Source: UBA1240 sp045599185 (GTDB taxonomy: Bacteria > Spirochaetota > Spirochaetia > Treponematales > Treponemataceae). From it: 64,000 nt of DNA. The notes under the pieces are model-generated. The model worked only from the letters and a program-made list of their open reading frames with translations. It had not been told where the DNA came from and did no database searches. Within the stretch, counting starts at the first letter, position 1; every line of letters begins with the position of its first letter. The translations under genes and the position numbers were made by a program. Location: contig JAZRVO010000002.1 in the NCBI GenBank assembly GCA_045599185.1, positions 62,001 through 126,000 on the forward strand. Direction: 5' to 3'. Below are positions 8,073 through 16,920 of the stretch, piece by piece.

Positions 8073-9374
8073 TTATTCACCAATCTGGAACATAACAGTG
8101 TCCTGAGCTGTTTTCAAAGCTTCCGTTATGTCTTTTCCTGCAAGAATGTCATACAGGGCGATTGAAATTGCATCACGTGCTTCGTAGTTGTAGATGCCGT
8201 ATTTAACTCTCGGAATCTTTGCTGCATAGCCTACGATGTCTTCAAATACTTTCTGTCCGGCAAAGAAATCCTGTGGTTTTGAATAAACTGGAGAACCACC
8301 GGCTGGAAGCCATGTACCGATTGCGCCAGATTTTGGCAGGATTGTGTCGTAAAGTTCTGTGCTGCCAGCAAAAGTCTTGTTAAGGAAATCTACGGCAACG
8401 TCTGCATTTTTAGAACTTGCAAGAACCATCCAGCTTGAACCGCCGTTAGAACTGTAGTTTACAGATTCCGGCATTGAAGCAATGCGTGGAGTATTTACAA
8501 CTGCCCATTTTCCGCTCTGTTCAGGCACGGCTGTAATAGAACCGATAATCCAGCATCCGTTGATTGTACCGGCAACTGCACCAGTCTGAATTGTTGCAAT
8601 GTAAGCGTTCCAGTCTGTTGCTGCAAGACAAATGCCTTCAGAAATCATCTGCGAGTAAATGCGCATACATTCGTGCAAAGCCTTGTTGTTAACGATGTTT
8701 GTTTTACCGTTTGCATCAAAATACCATGTACCGGCACTCTGCATCATAATTGCAATAAAGTCTGCACTGTCCTGCGGCATACTAACAAGCGGCTTGCCTG
8801 TTTTTGCCTTAACAATGCGGCCAAGTTCAACAAAGCGGTCCCATGTAATGTCGTTAAAATCAGCAGGTGTCAAACCGGCTTCTGCAAGTGTATCTGTGCG
8901 AAGGAAAGTTGCAGTTGCACCGTTGTCAAATGGAAGGGTGTAGCTTTTTCCGTTAACAGTACCAAAGTCTACTTTGTAAGAAGCAAACTGTGAAAGATCA
9001 ATTTTTCCGTCCAAAGGAAGGAATGCTTTTGGATAAGCAGAAATATTTTTTTCAGCAGCATTGTCCTGCATAAGGATAATGTCCGGAAGAGTGTCTGTAG
9101 AACCGGCAGTTAAAGAAGTAATCATTTTCTGCTGCAAGTCGTCCCAAGGTGTTTCAACAATTTCTACAGTTACGTTAGGGTTTGTTGTCTTGTAAATTTT
9201 AGAAGCTTCTTCCATAGCATACATGTTGAAAGCTGGATCCCAGCACCAAACTGTTAATTTAACAGGTGCGTTCGGGTCTTTGGCAACAGCAGCTTCCTTT
9301 TTAGAACAGCCAAAGAACATACCGGCAGCCATTACACAGGCAGCTACAACGTAAAAAGCCTTTTTCAGTTTCAT
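8073..9374 (-). CDS. Lipoprotein sugar-binding protein of the ABC importer
   Basis: A 433-residue extracytoplasmic solute-binding protein of the family-1 (MalE-like) fold. The N-terminus is a lipoprotein signal: Lys-rich start, hydrophobic core, then MFFGC with the lipidated Cys, followed by SKKEA. I chose the ATG at 9374 because GGAGGA lies about seven bases upstream and because it starts exactly at the signal peptide; a longer in-frame start at 9440 would bury it. It is the first gene of the importer operon and is transcribed away from lacZ. Substrate specificity is inferred from that neighbour only. Confidence 0.93.
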   Translation of the reverse strand: MKLKKAFYVVAACVMAAGMFFGCSKKEAAVAKDPNAPVKLTVWCWDPAFNMYAMEEASKIYKTTNPNVTVEIVETPWDDLQQKMITSLTAGSTDTLPDIILMQDNAAEKNISAYPKAFLPLDGKIDLSQFASYKVDFGTVNGKSYTLPFDNGATATFLRTDTLAEAGLTPADFNDITWDRFVELGRIVKAKTGKPLVSMPQDSADFIAIMMQSAGTWYFDANGKTNIVNNKALHECMRIYSQMISEGICLAATDWNAYIATIQTGAVAGTINGCWIIGSITAVPEQSGKWAVVNTPRIASMPESVNYSSNGGSSWMVLASSKNADVAVDFLNKTFAGSTELYDTILPKSGAIGTWLPAGGSPVYSKPQDFFAGQKVFEDIVGYAAKIPRVKYGIYNYEARDAISIALYDILAGKDITEALKTAQDTVMFQIGE

Positions 9375-9668
9375 CGATTTTTCCTCCAAAAATCTTTCCG
9401 CCGTAAACACGGCAATTATTTTAAGGCATTCCCTTTCCATTAAGAAAATGCCAGCGAGTTTTAAACCGTGGCATCAAGCACAGACTAAAACATCGTATTT
9501 TCCATTGCTTAAAGCTGCCCGTTAGCTTTCTTTTAGGCTTTTCAAGTTTCCGGGCAGCCTTTAAAAACTTAAAACGTAAGGAGTGATTCAAGTTTTTAAC
9601 TGCGTAAAGCGTCATGGGTTCTACCGCCTTACAAAATTAGTATCAGTCCGTTTTGGGCAGAATAAAAG

Positions 9669-9714
9669 TTACAAAAATACCCAAAGGAAAATTTTTTTTC
9701 TAGTATTTTTGTAA
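9669..9714. promoter_or_regulatory. 12-bp perfect inverted repeat between the importer and lacZ
   Basis: TTACAAAAATAC (9669-9680) and GTATTTTTGTAA (9703-9714) are exact inverse copies whose centres are 34 bp apart. They lie about 40 bp upstream of lacZ and about 300 bp upstream of the binding-protein gene. This may be a paired operator for one regulator bound at two half-sites, or a stem-loop. A TATTCT at 9738-9743 may be the lacZ -10 box, seven bases before the ATG. The rest of 9375-9668 shows no gene. Confidence 0.5.
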
Positions 9715-9750
9715 GTAGAAAAGTAAACAAAATGGGCTATTCTTCTGATT

Positions 9751-12700
9751 ATGCTTACTATAGAAAACTTCTGGCAAAATCCAGAAATTCAGTCGATTAA
9801 CCGCCTTGGCATGCACAGCCCCATGCTGCCGTGGCAAAATGAAACGCTGGCACAGGCCGACGCGGCTGCCGGCCCCGAATACCGGGATTTAAGTAAAAAT
9901 GAACGTTTTTTAAGCCTCAACGGCGAATATCAGTTCTGCCTTTTAAAAAACCCAAAGCAGGCAGATGATGAAAATTTAAAAAAATGGTCAACAGCTTCCT
10001 ATAATTCAGCCAGCTGGCAGAAAATAAAAATACCCGGCACCTGGTCGCGCCAGGGCTTTGACAAGCCCCACTACACCAACGTAATAATGCCTTTTACCAA
10101 CCAGCCGCCCTTTGTGCCGGAAGAAAACCCCACCGGACTGCACAAAATAAACTTTACCCTGCCCCAAAACTGGCAGGGCAAGCGCGTGGTTCTGCACGTC
10201 GGTTCGGCAGAAAGCGTGCTTTTGGTTTACGTAAACGGAAATTTTGCAGGACTTTCCAAAGACAGCCGCCTGCCTGCTGAATTTGACATTACCGGATTTT
10301 TAAAAGAAAGCGGCGAACAGTGCCTTGGCCTTATGGTTGTGCGTTACAGCGACGCAAGCTTTGTGGAAGACCAGGATCAGTGGTGGTTTGGCGGCATTCA
10401 CCGCGACGTGTACCTGTACTGCACCGGCGACTACTGGCTTGAAGACGTAAGCGTGCTGAGCACCCTTATAGGCGAAGCCGAAAGTGCGGAAGCGCAGACA
10501 AACCTTTGCCTTACAATTGGCACAAAAGAACCAAACCAGAACAAAACTTTTCTTCTTAAATGGAAGATTTGCCCGGTTTTAGGCGACGGCCGTACGGCAG
10601 GCGATGCCGTTTTAAGCGGCAGCGAAAACTTTACAATCAATTTCCGCCAGAACTGCAACCAGCTTTACAAAACCCTTTCGTTTAAAAACCCGGCTTTATG
10701 GAGCAGCGAAGCACCAAACCGCTACGTTTTAACCGTAGAACTTTACGACGGCGAAAATTCTTTAACTTTAATAGAAGCAAAGGCGTGCTGCGTTGCTTAC
10801 CGCAGCGTAGAAATTAAAAACCGCCAGCTTTTGATTAACGGAAAAGCCGTTTACATAAAAGGCGCAAACCGCCACGAACACGACGAAGTTACCGGCAAAA
10901 CATTAAGTACCTCTTCAATGGTGCGCGACATTGAACTTTTAAAGCAGTACAACTTTAACGCAGTGCGTACCTGCCACTACCCCAACGACGAACGCTGGTA
11001 CGAACTTTGCGACAAATACGGCCTGTACCTTATTGATGAAGCAAACATCGAAAATCACTGCTACTACGATTTTCCTTCCCGGAGTCAGGCATGGGCAAAC
11101 GCCTATACCCAGCGCGTGCAGCGCATGGTTCTGCGTGATAAAAACCACGCAAGCGTAATAATATGGTCGCTTGGCAACGAAAGCGGTCACGGTGCCAACC
11201 ACGAAATGCTTTACGCATGGTGCAAAAGTTTTGACGACACCCGCGTCGTTCATTACGAAGGTGCTGTGCGCCCGGCATGGGGTCAGGGCAACTACACAAT
11301 TGATTCACTTAAACGCGGCAAGGCGTGCACAGACCTTATTGCGCCAATGTACCCTGCCATTGATTTGATTACCCAATACGTGCAGACCGTGCCGGACCAC
11401 AGGCCGCTTATCATGTGCGAATATTCCCACGCAATGGGAAATTCCAACGGAAGCCTGAAAGATTACTGGAAAGCGATAAAGGCGAACCACGGCTTGCAGG
11501 GCGGCTTTATCTGGGACTGGGTTGAACAGGGACTGCTGGAAACCGACCCGAAAACAGGCGAAAAATATTACACTTACGGCGGTGATTACGGCGACCAGCC
11601 CAGCGATTTTGATTTTTGCCTTAACGGTCTTGTTATGCCCAACCGGCAGCCAAAACCGGCAATGGCAGAATGTTTTAAGGTTTTTCAGCCGGTGGAACTT
11701 TTGCCCGTACACCCGGAACAGGGTATTTTTGCCGTAAAAAATGAAATGGATTTTACGAGTGCAGGCATTTTTAACCTGCGCTGGCAGCTTTTGTGCAACG
11801 GCAAGGCTGTGTTTGAAAAAATTACAGAACTGCCGCAGATTGCACCTGGCGAAACAAAACAGATTGTGCTTGATTTTGCAGAAGAAATGGCAAAACTGCC
11901 GCAAAACGCAGAAATTGTTGTAAATGCAGAATTTTTATACAAAGCCGACGCTTGGTTTGGAATGTGCAGGGCCGGAACAAGCGCAGGGTTCAGTCAGGCG
12001 CTTGTGCAAAACGGAAAAACAGAAAGCTACCTTGAAACATTAACCGGCTCGGCTTTCAGCGAAGCTTCACTTGAAAAAGAAGACGCCGCCGGCCTGCTGG
12101 CAGAGTTTAATCACAAAATCTGCAAAACTGCCCTTGAACCAAACCTGTGGCGCTGTCCAACCGAAAACGACGGCATAAAAACCTTTCTGCATTTGCGCGG
12201 AAACCCGGACGCAACATTCTATTTTGAAAACAAGGCCTGCTTTTACTGGATAGACCTTGATTTGGAAAACATGGAAATTACGCCGGTAAGCATTCCGTGC
12301 AGCGACAAAAAAGATTTCTGCATTGAATACGTTTTAAAAGCCGGAAAAAACTGTGTTGCAACAAGCCCGTTTGCACAAAAACCGCTGGGCAGCTGCACCA
12401 TTCACTGGCAGGCATTTACATTGAACGGTAAAAAACTTTTAAAAGCCCAAGTGCAGTTTAACCTTGATGCCGACCTGCCGGAACTTGCTAAAATAGGCTT
12501 AACCTGTTCTGTAAGTGCCAAAATTAACAGCGTAAGCTGGTACGGCGCAGGCAGGGAAGAAAGTTACTGCGACAGGGATGCCGGTGCAGCACTTGGCCTG
12601 TATCAAAGTGCCCCGGAAGAAATGGAATTTGCGTACATCGTTCCGCAGGAAAGCGGCAACCGCACCGGCGTGCGTTTTGTTCAGCTGGCGGACGAGGCAG

Positions 12701-12984
12701 ATCAAACAAATGGTAGTGGCACTGCCGCAGAAAAAACCGGTTTTGCATTTGCCGCCCAAAAGCCTGTAAATTTCAGCATTTTGCGGCACACGGCCAGCGA
12801 CCTGTGGAAATGCCACCACACAAACGAACTTACACCAACAAACCGGGGCGAAAATGCCCGTTACGTACTGAATATTGACTTTGCCCAGCGCGGCGTAGGA
12901 ACAGCAACCTGCGGTCCTGATACACTGGAACAGTACAAGGTACGGCCGGGCATTTACCGCAACACCCTGTGGTTTGTATGGTAA
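9751..12984 (+). CDS. lacZ: Beta-galactosidase, GH2 (LacZ type)
   Basis: A 1077-residue enzyme covering the full LacZ architecture: N-terminal jelly roll (sugar-binding), two Ig-like domains, a TIM barrel and the C-terminal beta-gal small-chain domain. The acid/base Glu477 lies in SLGNESGHG and the nucleophile Glu557 in IMCEYSHAMGNS. RHEHDE, typical of the barrel start, is also present. There is no signal peptide, so it splits beta-galactosides in the cytoplasm after import by the divergent ABC system. The ATG lies seven bases after a possible -10 box and lacks a Shine-Dalgarno. A terminator follows. Confidence 0.97.
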   Translation: MLTIENFWQNPEIQSINRLGMHSPMLPWQNETLAQADAAAGPEYRDLSKNERFLSLNGEYQFCLLKNPKQADDENLKKWSTASYNSASWQKIKIPGTWSRQGFDKPHYTNVIMPFTNQPPFVPEENPTGLHKINFTLPQNWQGKRVVLHVGSAESVLLVYVNGNFAGLSKDSRLPAEFDITGFLKESGEQCLGLMVVRYSDASFVEDQDQWWFGGIHRDVYLYCTGDYWLEDVSVLSTLIGEAESAEAQTNLCLTIGTKEPNQNKTFLLKWKICPVLGDGRTAGDAVLSGSENFTINFRQNCNQLYKTLSFKNPALWSSEAPNRYVLTVELYDGENSLTLIEAKACCVAYRSVEIKNRQLLINGKAVYIKGANRHEHDEVTGKTLSTSSMVRDIELLKQYNFNAVRTCHYPNDERWYELCDKYGLYLIDEANIENHCYYDFPSRSQAWANAYTQRVQRMVLRDKNHASVIIWSLGNESGHGANHEMLYAWCKSFDDTRVVHYEGAVRPAWGQGNYTIDSLKRGKACTDLIAPMYPAIDLITQYVQTVPDHRPLIMCEYSHAMGNSNGSLKDYWKAIKANHGLQGGFIWDWVEQGLLETDPKTGEKYYTYGGDYGDQPSDFDFCLNGLVMPNRQPKPAMAECFKVFQPVELLPVHPEQGIFAVKNEMDFTSAGIFNLRWQLLCNGKAVFEKITELPQIAPGETKQIVLDFAEEMAKLPQNAEIVVNAEFLYKADAWFGMCRAGTSAGFSQALVQNGKTESYLETLTGSAFSEASLEKEDAAGLLAEFNHKICKTALEPNLWRCPTENDGIKTFLHLRGNPDATFYFENKACFYWIDLDLENMEITPVSIPCSDKKDFCIEYVLKAGKNCVATSPFAQKPLGSCTIHWQAFTLNGKKLLKAQVQFNLDADLPELAKIGLTCSVSAKINSVSWYGAGREESYCDRDAGAALGLYQSAPEEMEFAYIVPQESGNRTGVRFVQLADEADQTNGSGTAAEKTGFAFAAQKPVNFSILRHTASDLWKCHHTNELTPTNRGENARYVLNIDFAQRGVGTATCGPDTLEQYKVRPGIYRNTLWFVW

Positions 12985-13037
12985 AAAAGCGCTTTAACCA
13001 AAGCACTTAAGCATTCAAAAAAAGTTCCAATCCTCCC

Positions 13038-13068
13038 AAAACGTTTCCTTTAACCGGGAAACGTTTTT
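13038..13068 (+). terminator. Terminator of lacZ
   Basis: AAAACGTTTCC pairs with GGAAACGTTTT, followed by more T, about 55 bases after the lacZ stop. Confidence 0.85.
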
Positions 13069-13116
13069 TATTTTGCACCACGCATTTTTAAGCATGCAAA
13101 GCCCCAAAAGCCTTAA

Positions 13117-13145
13117 TTGAAAAAAAAAGGCATAAAAGCTAAAAT
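13117..13145 (+). promoter_or_regulatory. Leaderless promoter of the small membrane protein gene
   Basis: TTGAAA (13117-13122) and TAAAAT (13140-13145) are 17 bp apart. The ATG at 13152 comes six bases after the -10 box, and no ribosome site precedes it. Confidence 0.7.
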
Positions 13146-13151
13146 TGCTCC

Positions 13152-13730
13152 ATGACTTATTACTACAACATCAAGACAAATAACAAACGTTTTCAAATGT
13201 ATGCCCTGTGCATTGCATGTGTTGCGGCCGGTGCTGCAACATTTTTTATTGCAACACCCCTAACCGGCGTAATCTGCACCGGTGCAGGCATTTGGGCAGC
13301 AAGCTTTATTTTAAAAACCATCGGCAACATAAAAAAATCGCGCCTTGTAACATACAGCGAAGGTTTTACAGCCCACATGACAAACGGCGATACAATGGAA
13401 TTCAAATGGGAAGAAATAACCCACGCCGGCCACATTACCGGCGGCGAACAGGACGGTTTTCTGTTTGCCTATGCGGAGGAAGACGACCGAATTATCCGCC
13501 TGCGGCCGATTTTTATTAATTTTGAAGGCTTTACAGAAGAAATGAAAGAACATACGCCTTTTAAGGAATACGAACTTAAAGAAGGCGAAACAATTCAGTC
13601 CTACCTTAAGGCGCTTTTGGTGCCGGAAACAGAAGGCACAGACGAAGCCGAAGAAACTGAAGAAACTGAAAGCGGCGACGAAGACGCAGGAAATGAAGGA
13701 AGCGCAGAAAAAGCCAAAACGGAAGAATGA
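13152..13730 (+). CDS. Small membrane protein with an acidic tail, unknown function
   Basis: A 192-residue protein I do not recognise. Two close hydrophobic segments lie at about 17-34 and 36-55, probably a membrane hairpin. They are followed by a soluble beta-rich domain (about 60-155) that may be PH-like, as in YcxB-type proteins, and then by an acidic Glu-rich tail from about 160. It stands alone behind its own promoter and is followed after 68 bases by hisD, which has a separate promoter. Confidence 0.75.
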   Translation: MTYYYNIKTNNKRFQMYALCIACVAAGAATFFIATPLTGVICTGAGIWAASFILKTIGNIKKSRLVTYSEGFTAHMTNGDTMEFKWEEITHAGHITGGEQDGFLFAYAEEDDRIIRLRPIFINFEGFTEEMKEHTPFKEYELKEGETIQSYLKALLVPETEGTDEAEETEETESGDEDAGNEGSAEKAKTEE

Positions 13731-13763
13731 AAACCTTTCGCCGCATTTTAAATAAACGCTTTA

Positions 13764-13792
13764 TTGAAAAAACAGTCGCATTTTTGTATGCT
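13764..13792 (+). promoter_or_regulatory. Leaderless promoter of hisD
   Basis: TTGAAA (13764-13769) and TATGCT (13787-13792) are separated by 17 bp. The hisD ATG at 13799 follows six bases after the -10 box. There is no Shine-Dalgarno. Confidence 0.65.
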
Positions 13793-13798
13793 TTTTGA

Positions 13799-15139
13799 AT
13801 GGAACTTATAAAAACGATTTTATCGTCTCAATTAGACGATTCTTTTTTTTCAACAACACGCCTTGGGTCAACTACCGAAACTTCAAATGTTTCGGCAACA
13901 GTTGCCCAGATTATTGCCGACGTTCAGAAAGACGGCGATGCCGCAATTAAAAACTATGCAAGCCGTTTCGACAAGGCTTCGCCCGATTCCCTTTTAATTT
14001 CTAAAGAAGATTTGCAGCGCGCCAAAGACGATTTAGAAAAAAACAATCCTGAATTATACAATGCCCTGTGCCTTTCACGGGATTTGGCAATGGAATTTGC
14101 CGCCAAGCAGAAAGACTGCTTTACCGATTTTGAATGCGAACTGCGTCCGGGCTTAATTACAGGGCAGAAAACCATTCCAGTAGAAAAAGCCGGAATTTAT
14201 GTTCCGGCAGGGCGTTTCCCTCTTCTTTCCAGCGTAATTATGTGCATTACACCGGCCAAGGCGGCAGGCTGCAGCGAAATTGTACTTTGTACGCCGCCGC
14301 GTCCGCACCCGGTAAACCCGGCTTTGCCTTACGCCGATTCCGGCATTATGGCTGCTGCTGCAATTTGCGGCGCAGACAAGGTTTTTGCATGTGGCGGTGC
14401 CCAGGCAATTGCAGCAATGGCTTACGGCACTCAAAGCATTCCGCGCTGCGACGTAATTGCAGGCCCGGGCAACAAGTTCGTTGCCGAAGCCAAGCGTCTG
14501 GTTTACGGTCAGTGCGGCATTGACATGGTTGCAGGCCCTACTGAAGTTTTCATTATTGCCGACGAAAGCGCACACCCGGCATGGGTAGCTGCCGACATGC
14601 TTGCACAGGCAGAACACGACATTGATGCGCAGGCTGTGCTGGTTTGCCCAAGCGCCGGTTTTGCAGAAAAAGTTAAGGCTGAACTTGCAAGGCAGCTGGA
14701 AACTTTGGCAACGGCACAAACCGCAAAAGAAAGTTTAAGCCGCCACGGCTGCATTATTATAGAAGAAAACCTTGAAAAAGCGGCAGCTATTGCCAACCGC
14801 AAAGCCCCGGAACATTTGGAACTGGCCTTAAACGCAGGTGAAATGCGCGACAAGCTGGCAAAAACCGTACGCAATTACGGTTCTCTTTTTATTGGTCACG
14901 AAGCAGCAGAAGTTTTGGGCGATTATGCCGCCGGTTTGAACCACACGCTGCCAACCAGCGGTTCGGCACGCTTTACGGGCGGTCTTTCGGTTAGGGTTTT
15001 CCTTAAAACCGTTACAACCCTGCGCGCAAACGGCAACAGCGGCAACGGTTACATAAGTTCGCTTAAGGCTGCAAATGTGCTTGGCACAACAGAAGGTCTT
15101 GAAGGCCACGCCGCCGCCGCAAGAATAAGGCTTAGCTAG
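13799..15139 (+). CDS. hisD: Histidinol dehydrogenase
   Basis: A 446-residue enzyme that oxidises L-histidinol to L-histidine with two NAD, the last step of histidine synthesis; cytoplasmic, zinc-dependent. Family landmarks seen in order are VPAGRFPLLSSVIM, the GGAQAIAAMAYGT region, IAGPGNKFVAEAKR, GPTEVFIIADE, LAQAEHD with its catalytic-region His, APEHLEL and GLNHTLPTSGSARF. Length is normal. It is not clustered with other his genes, and a bidirectional terminator separates it from the CRISPR island. Confidence 0.96.
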   Translation: MELIKTILSSQLDDSFFSTTRLGSTTETSNVSATVAQIIADVQKDGDAAIKNYASRFDKASPDSLLISKEDLQRAKDDLEKNNPELYNALCLSRDLAMEFAAKQKDCFTDFECELRPGLITGQKTIPVEKAGIYVPAGRFPLLSSVIMCITPAKAAGCSEIVLCTPPRPHPVNPALPYADSGIMAAAAICGADKVFACGGAQAIAAMAYGTQSIPRCDVIAGPGNKFVAEAKRLVYGQCGIDMVAGPTEVFIIADESAHPAWVAADMLAQAEHDIDAQAVLVCPSAGFAEKVKAELARQLETLATAQTAKESLSRHGCIIIEENLEKAAAIANRKAPEHLELALNAGEMRDKLAKTVRNYGSLFIGHEAAEVLGDYAAGLNHTLPTSGSARFTGGLSVRVFLKTVTTLRANGNSGNGYISSLKAANVLGTTEGLEGHAAAARIRLS

Positions 15140-15156
15140 AAAAATTATTAGTTTAC

Positions 15157-15191
15157 AAAAAAACCGGGCAAAACGAAAAGCCCGGTTTTTT
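15157..15191. terminator. Bidirectional terminator between hisD and the CRISPR island
   Basis: Seven A followed by CCGGGC pair with GCCCGG followed by six T, with a 10-base loop. It serves the converging hisD (plus) and cas2 (minus) transcripts. Confidence 0.85.
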
Positions 15192-15228
15192 ATTGCCCCA
15201 AATGCGGCAAGTAAACAGTGAAAATAAT

Positions 15229-15522
15229 TCACAAAATTGAATATTTGTCATTTTCTATTTTATTTTTCTCAAATAATCCGTACATTTCCTGTTTCTGCCA
15301 GTCTTTTTCGCAAACATAAAAGAATAAAACAAAATCTGTTGATTCATCTATAACGTCAAGCAGCCTTTTTTTCAGCACTTCTATAGTACTTTCATCTGCA
15401 TCACTTTCAAAAACCGATTTTTGAACTCGCCAGCCGTAACTTTGAACTATTTTAGAAACTTTCAGCAGTCTTTTTGAATCCCTTATGTCGTATAAAATTA
15501 TCCAATGAAAATTCTTTTTCAC
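15229..15522 (-). CDS. cas2: Second Cas2-like protein
   Basis: A 97-residue Cas2-family protein with the ferredoxin-like start WIILYDIRDSKRLLKVSKIV (Asp after the first strand) and QKSVFESDADE. It differs from the neighbouring Cas2 throughout, so it is an old paralogue and not a recent duplicate. The start is a GTG at 15522 with AAGGAG five bases upstream, inside the tail of the preceding gene. Cas2 dimers bridge two Cas1 dimers in the spacer-integration complex. A second copy could form a heterodimer, have another partner or act as a nuclease; the sequence does not decide this. Confidence 0.88.
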   Translation of the reverse strand: MKKNFHWIILYDIRDSKRLLKVSKIVQSYGWRVQKSVFESDADESTIEVLKKRLLDVIDESTDFVLFFYVCEKDWQKQEMYGLFEKNKIENDKYSIL

Positions 15523-15531
15523 GCTTACTCC

Positions 15532-15807
15532 TTACAAAATTGCGTAATTTTTCGGAATATAAATACTTACTTCTCCTATCATTTTTGTTTTTTTCAGGCA
15601 GTCTTGGCAAAGCGGATAAATTCTAAGCGAATCTTCCTTTAGATTTAACTGAGCTAAAATCTCGTTTCTTAAGTCGGATAAAACATTTTTCTCCATTTCG
15701 CATTCAAAAAAGGAATACTGTATTCTGATTCCAAAATTTTCAAGAACTTTGGCAACTTTCTGAAGCCTTTTGGGGTTAGCAATATCGTAAGAGATAAAGT
15801 ATGTCAT
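15532..15807 (-). CDS. cas2: CRISPR adaptation protein Cas2
   Basis: A 91-residue protein with the canonical Cas2 start YFISYDIANPKRLQKVAKVL, the following RIQYSFFECEM strand, and RIYPLC before a C-x2-C (CQDC). It acts with Cas1 in new spacer acquisition. Its ATG overlaps the cas1 stop (ATGA), so the two are coupled. A second, more divergent Cas2 gene begins nine bases after its stop. Confidence 0.94.
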   Translation of the reverse strand: MTYFISYDIANPKRLQKVAKVLENFGIRIQYSFFECEMEKNVLSDLRNEILAQLNLKEDSLRIYPLCQDCLKKTKMIGEVSIYIPKNYAIL

Positions 15808-16901
15808 TTAAAGTAATAGCTCCTGTATGAAGTTTCTTCGCCTGTTATCACTCTTTTATAGTGTTCTACCTGTTCATAAATTATTCGCCTGTAACTTAAT
15901 TTTGAATTTTTCGGCAAATACAAAATTGAAGAATCCATTTTTTCTTCAAATGCAGCAATCACCTTTTTTATTCCGGTTTTTGTTAAAAGAATGCCTTTTT
16001 CCGGAATTGAAACTTGCTCACCGGCAGAAAAAATTGTTTCTGGTTCATTGTCCAAAGGCAAATCTTCGCTGTCAGAAGAAAAAACTTTTTCTTCAAAATC
16101 ATTTTCGTTTAATGTTCCCAGATTAAAAAGTGCACAGCAAACAGAATCAGCAACAGGAACTCTGAATTCTTCTACAAGATCAAAAACAAGAGCAGTCTTT
16201 CCGTAATTCAATGCGTGAAGATTTCCGCAGCATGTATCAAGACCGAAACTTTCTATTGCAGATTCAACTCTATACATCAGCAATGTGTATAAAAAGCTTA
16301 AAACAGCGTTTACATTGGAAGCAGGCGGATTTCTGCTTCTGGATTTAAATTCTGCCCATTCTGGAATTATATTCATGCCAAAAACACTAAAATATATTCT
16401 TGCTGCCATACCTTCGTAACCGCGCAGCTTTTCAATGTCATTCGTTTTTTCTGCATCGGCAAGCGTGTTTTTTATTGAACTTATTGCATTCTGAATTTTC
16501 TGATCTTCTATATCTGTTATGGAAGACTTGCGTTTTATGCGCTGCATGAAACTGATTTGATTTTTTATTTTGCCGGTAACAATGCTTCTGGCAATTTCTA
16601 GTGAACTCAATGCATCAATTAAAATTTCGTACTGCTTTTTGCGCAAAAAGACATTTTTGCTTTCTCCAAAAGAAAGTTTTCCATTAAAGCGCCCATTTTT
16701 TGAAAGAAACGTTACTGGTATTTTATATTTCGTAAGGATTTTCATGGCATCGCCGGAAATACTTACGTTTCCAATGAGCACAAGAAGTTCTGTTTTGAAT
16801 GGAAAAAGTATTGTAGAAGTACCATCTGCCTGCTGAAAAACAATGGTTTCGTCTTTTTTATAAAGCTTGCCATAGTCCGAAAGAATGTAAATTGAAGACA
16901 T
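15804..16901 (-). CDS. cas1: CRISPR adaptation integrase Cas1
   Basis: A 365-residue integrase that, with Cas2, inserts new spacers at the leader end of the array. The N-terminal beta domain runs to about residue 85 and the alpha-helical catalytic domain holds the expected metal ligands: Glu163 (GYEGMAA), His229 (NLHALNYGK) and Glu244/Glu245 (DLVEEFRVPVAD). The start is the ATG at 16901, with AAGGTGG six bases upstream; a GTG at 16910 is less likely. The gene begins only 19 bases from the last array repeat, so it probably sits on the array transcript. There is no reverse-transcriptase fusion. Confidence 0.96.
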   Translation of the reverse strand: MSSIYILSDYGKLYKKDETIVFQQADGTSTILFPFKTELLVLIGNVSISGDAMKILTKYKIPVTFLSKNGRFNGKLSFGESKNVFLRKKQYEILIDALSSLEIARSIVTGKIKNQISFMQRIKRKSSITDIEDQKIQNAISSIKNTLADAEKTNDIEKLRGYEGMAARIYFSVFGMNIIPEWAEFKSRSRNPPASNVNAVLSFLYTLLMYRVESAIESFGLDTCCGNLHALNYGKTALVFDLVEEFRVPVADSVCCALFNLGTLNENDFEEKVFSSDSEDLPLDNEPETIFSAGEQVSIPEKGILLTKTGIKKVIAAFEEKMDSSILYLPKNSKLSYRRIIYEQVEHYKRVITGEETSYRSYYFK

Positions 16902-16920
16902 AAATACCACCTTTTTTGAA

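Noticed and set aside
15804..16901. Cas1 fused to or next to a reverse transcriptase
   Set aside because: The protein is 365 residues with only the Cas1 domains and no RT motif (YADD or similar) in any neighbouring gene.
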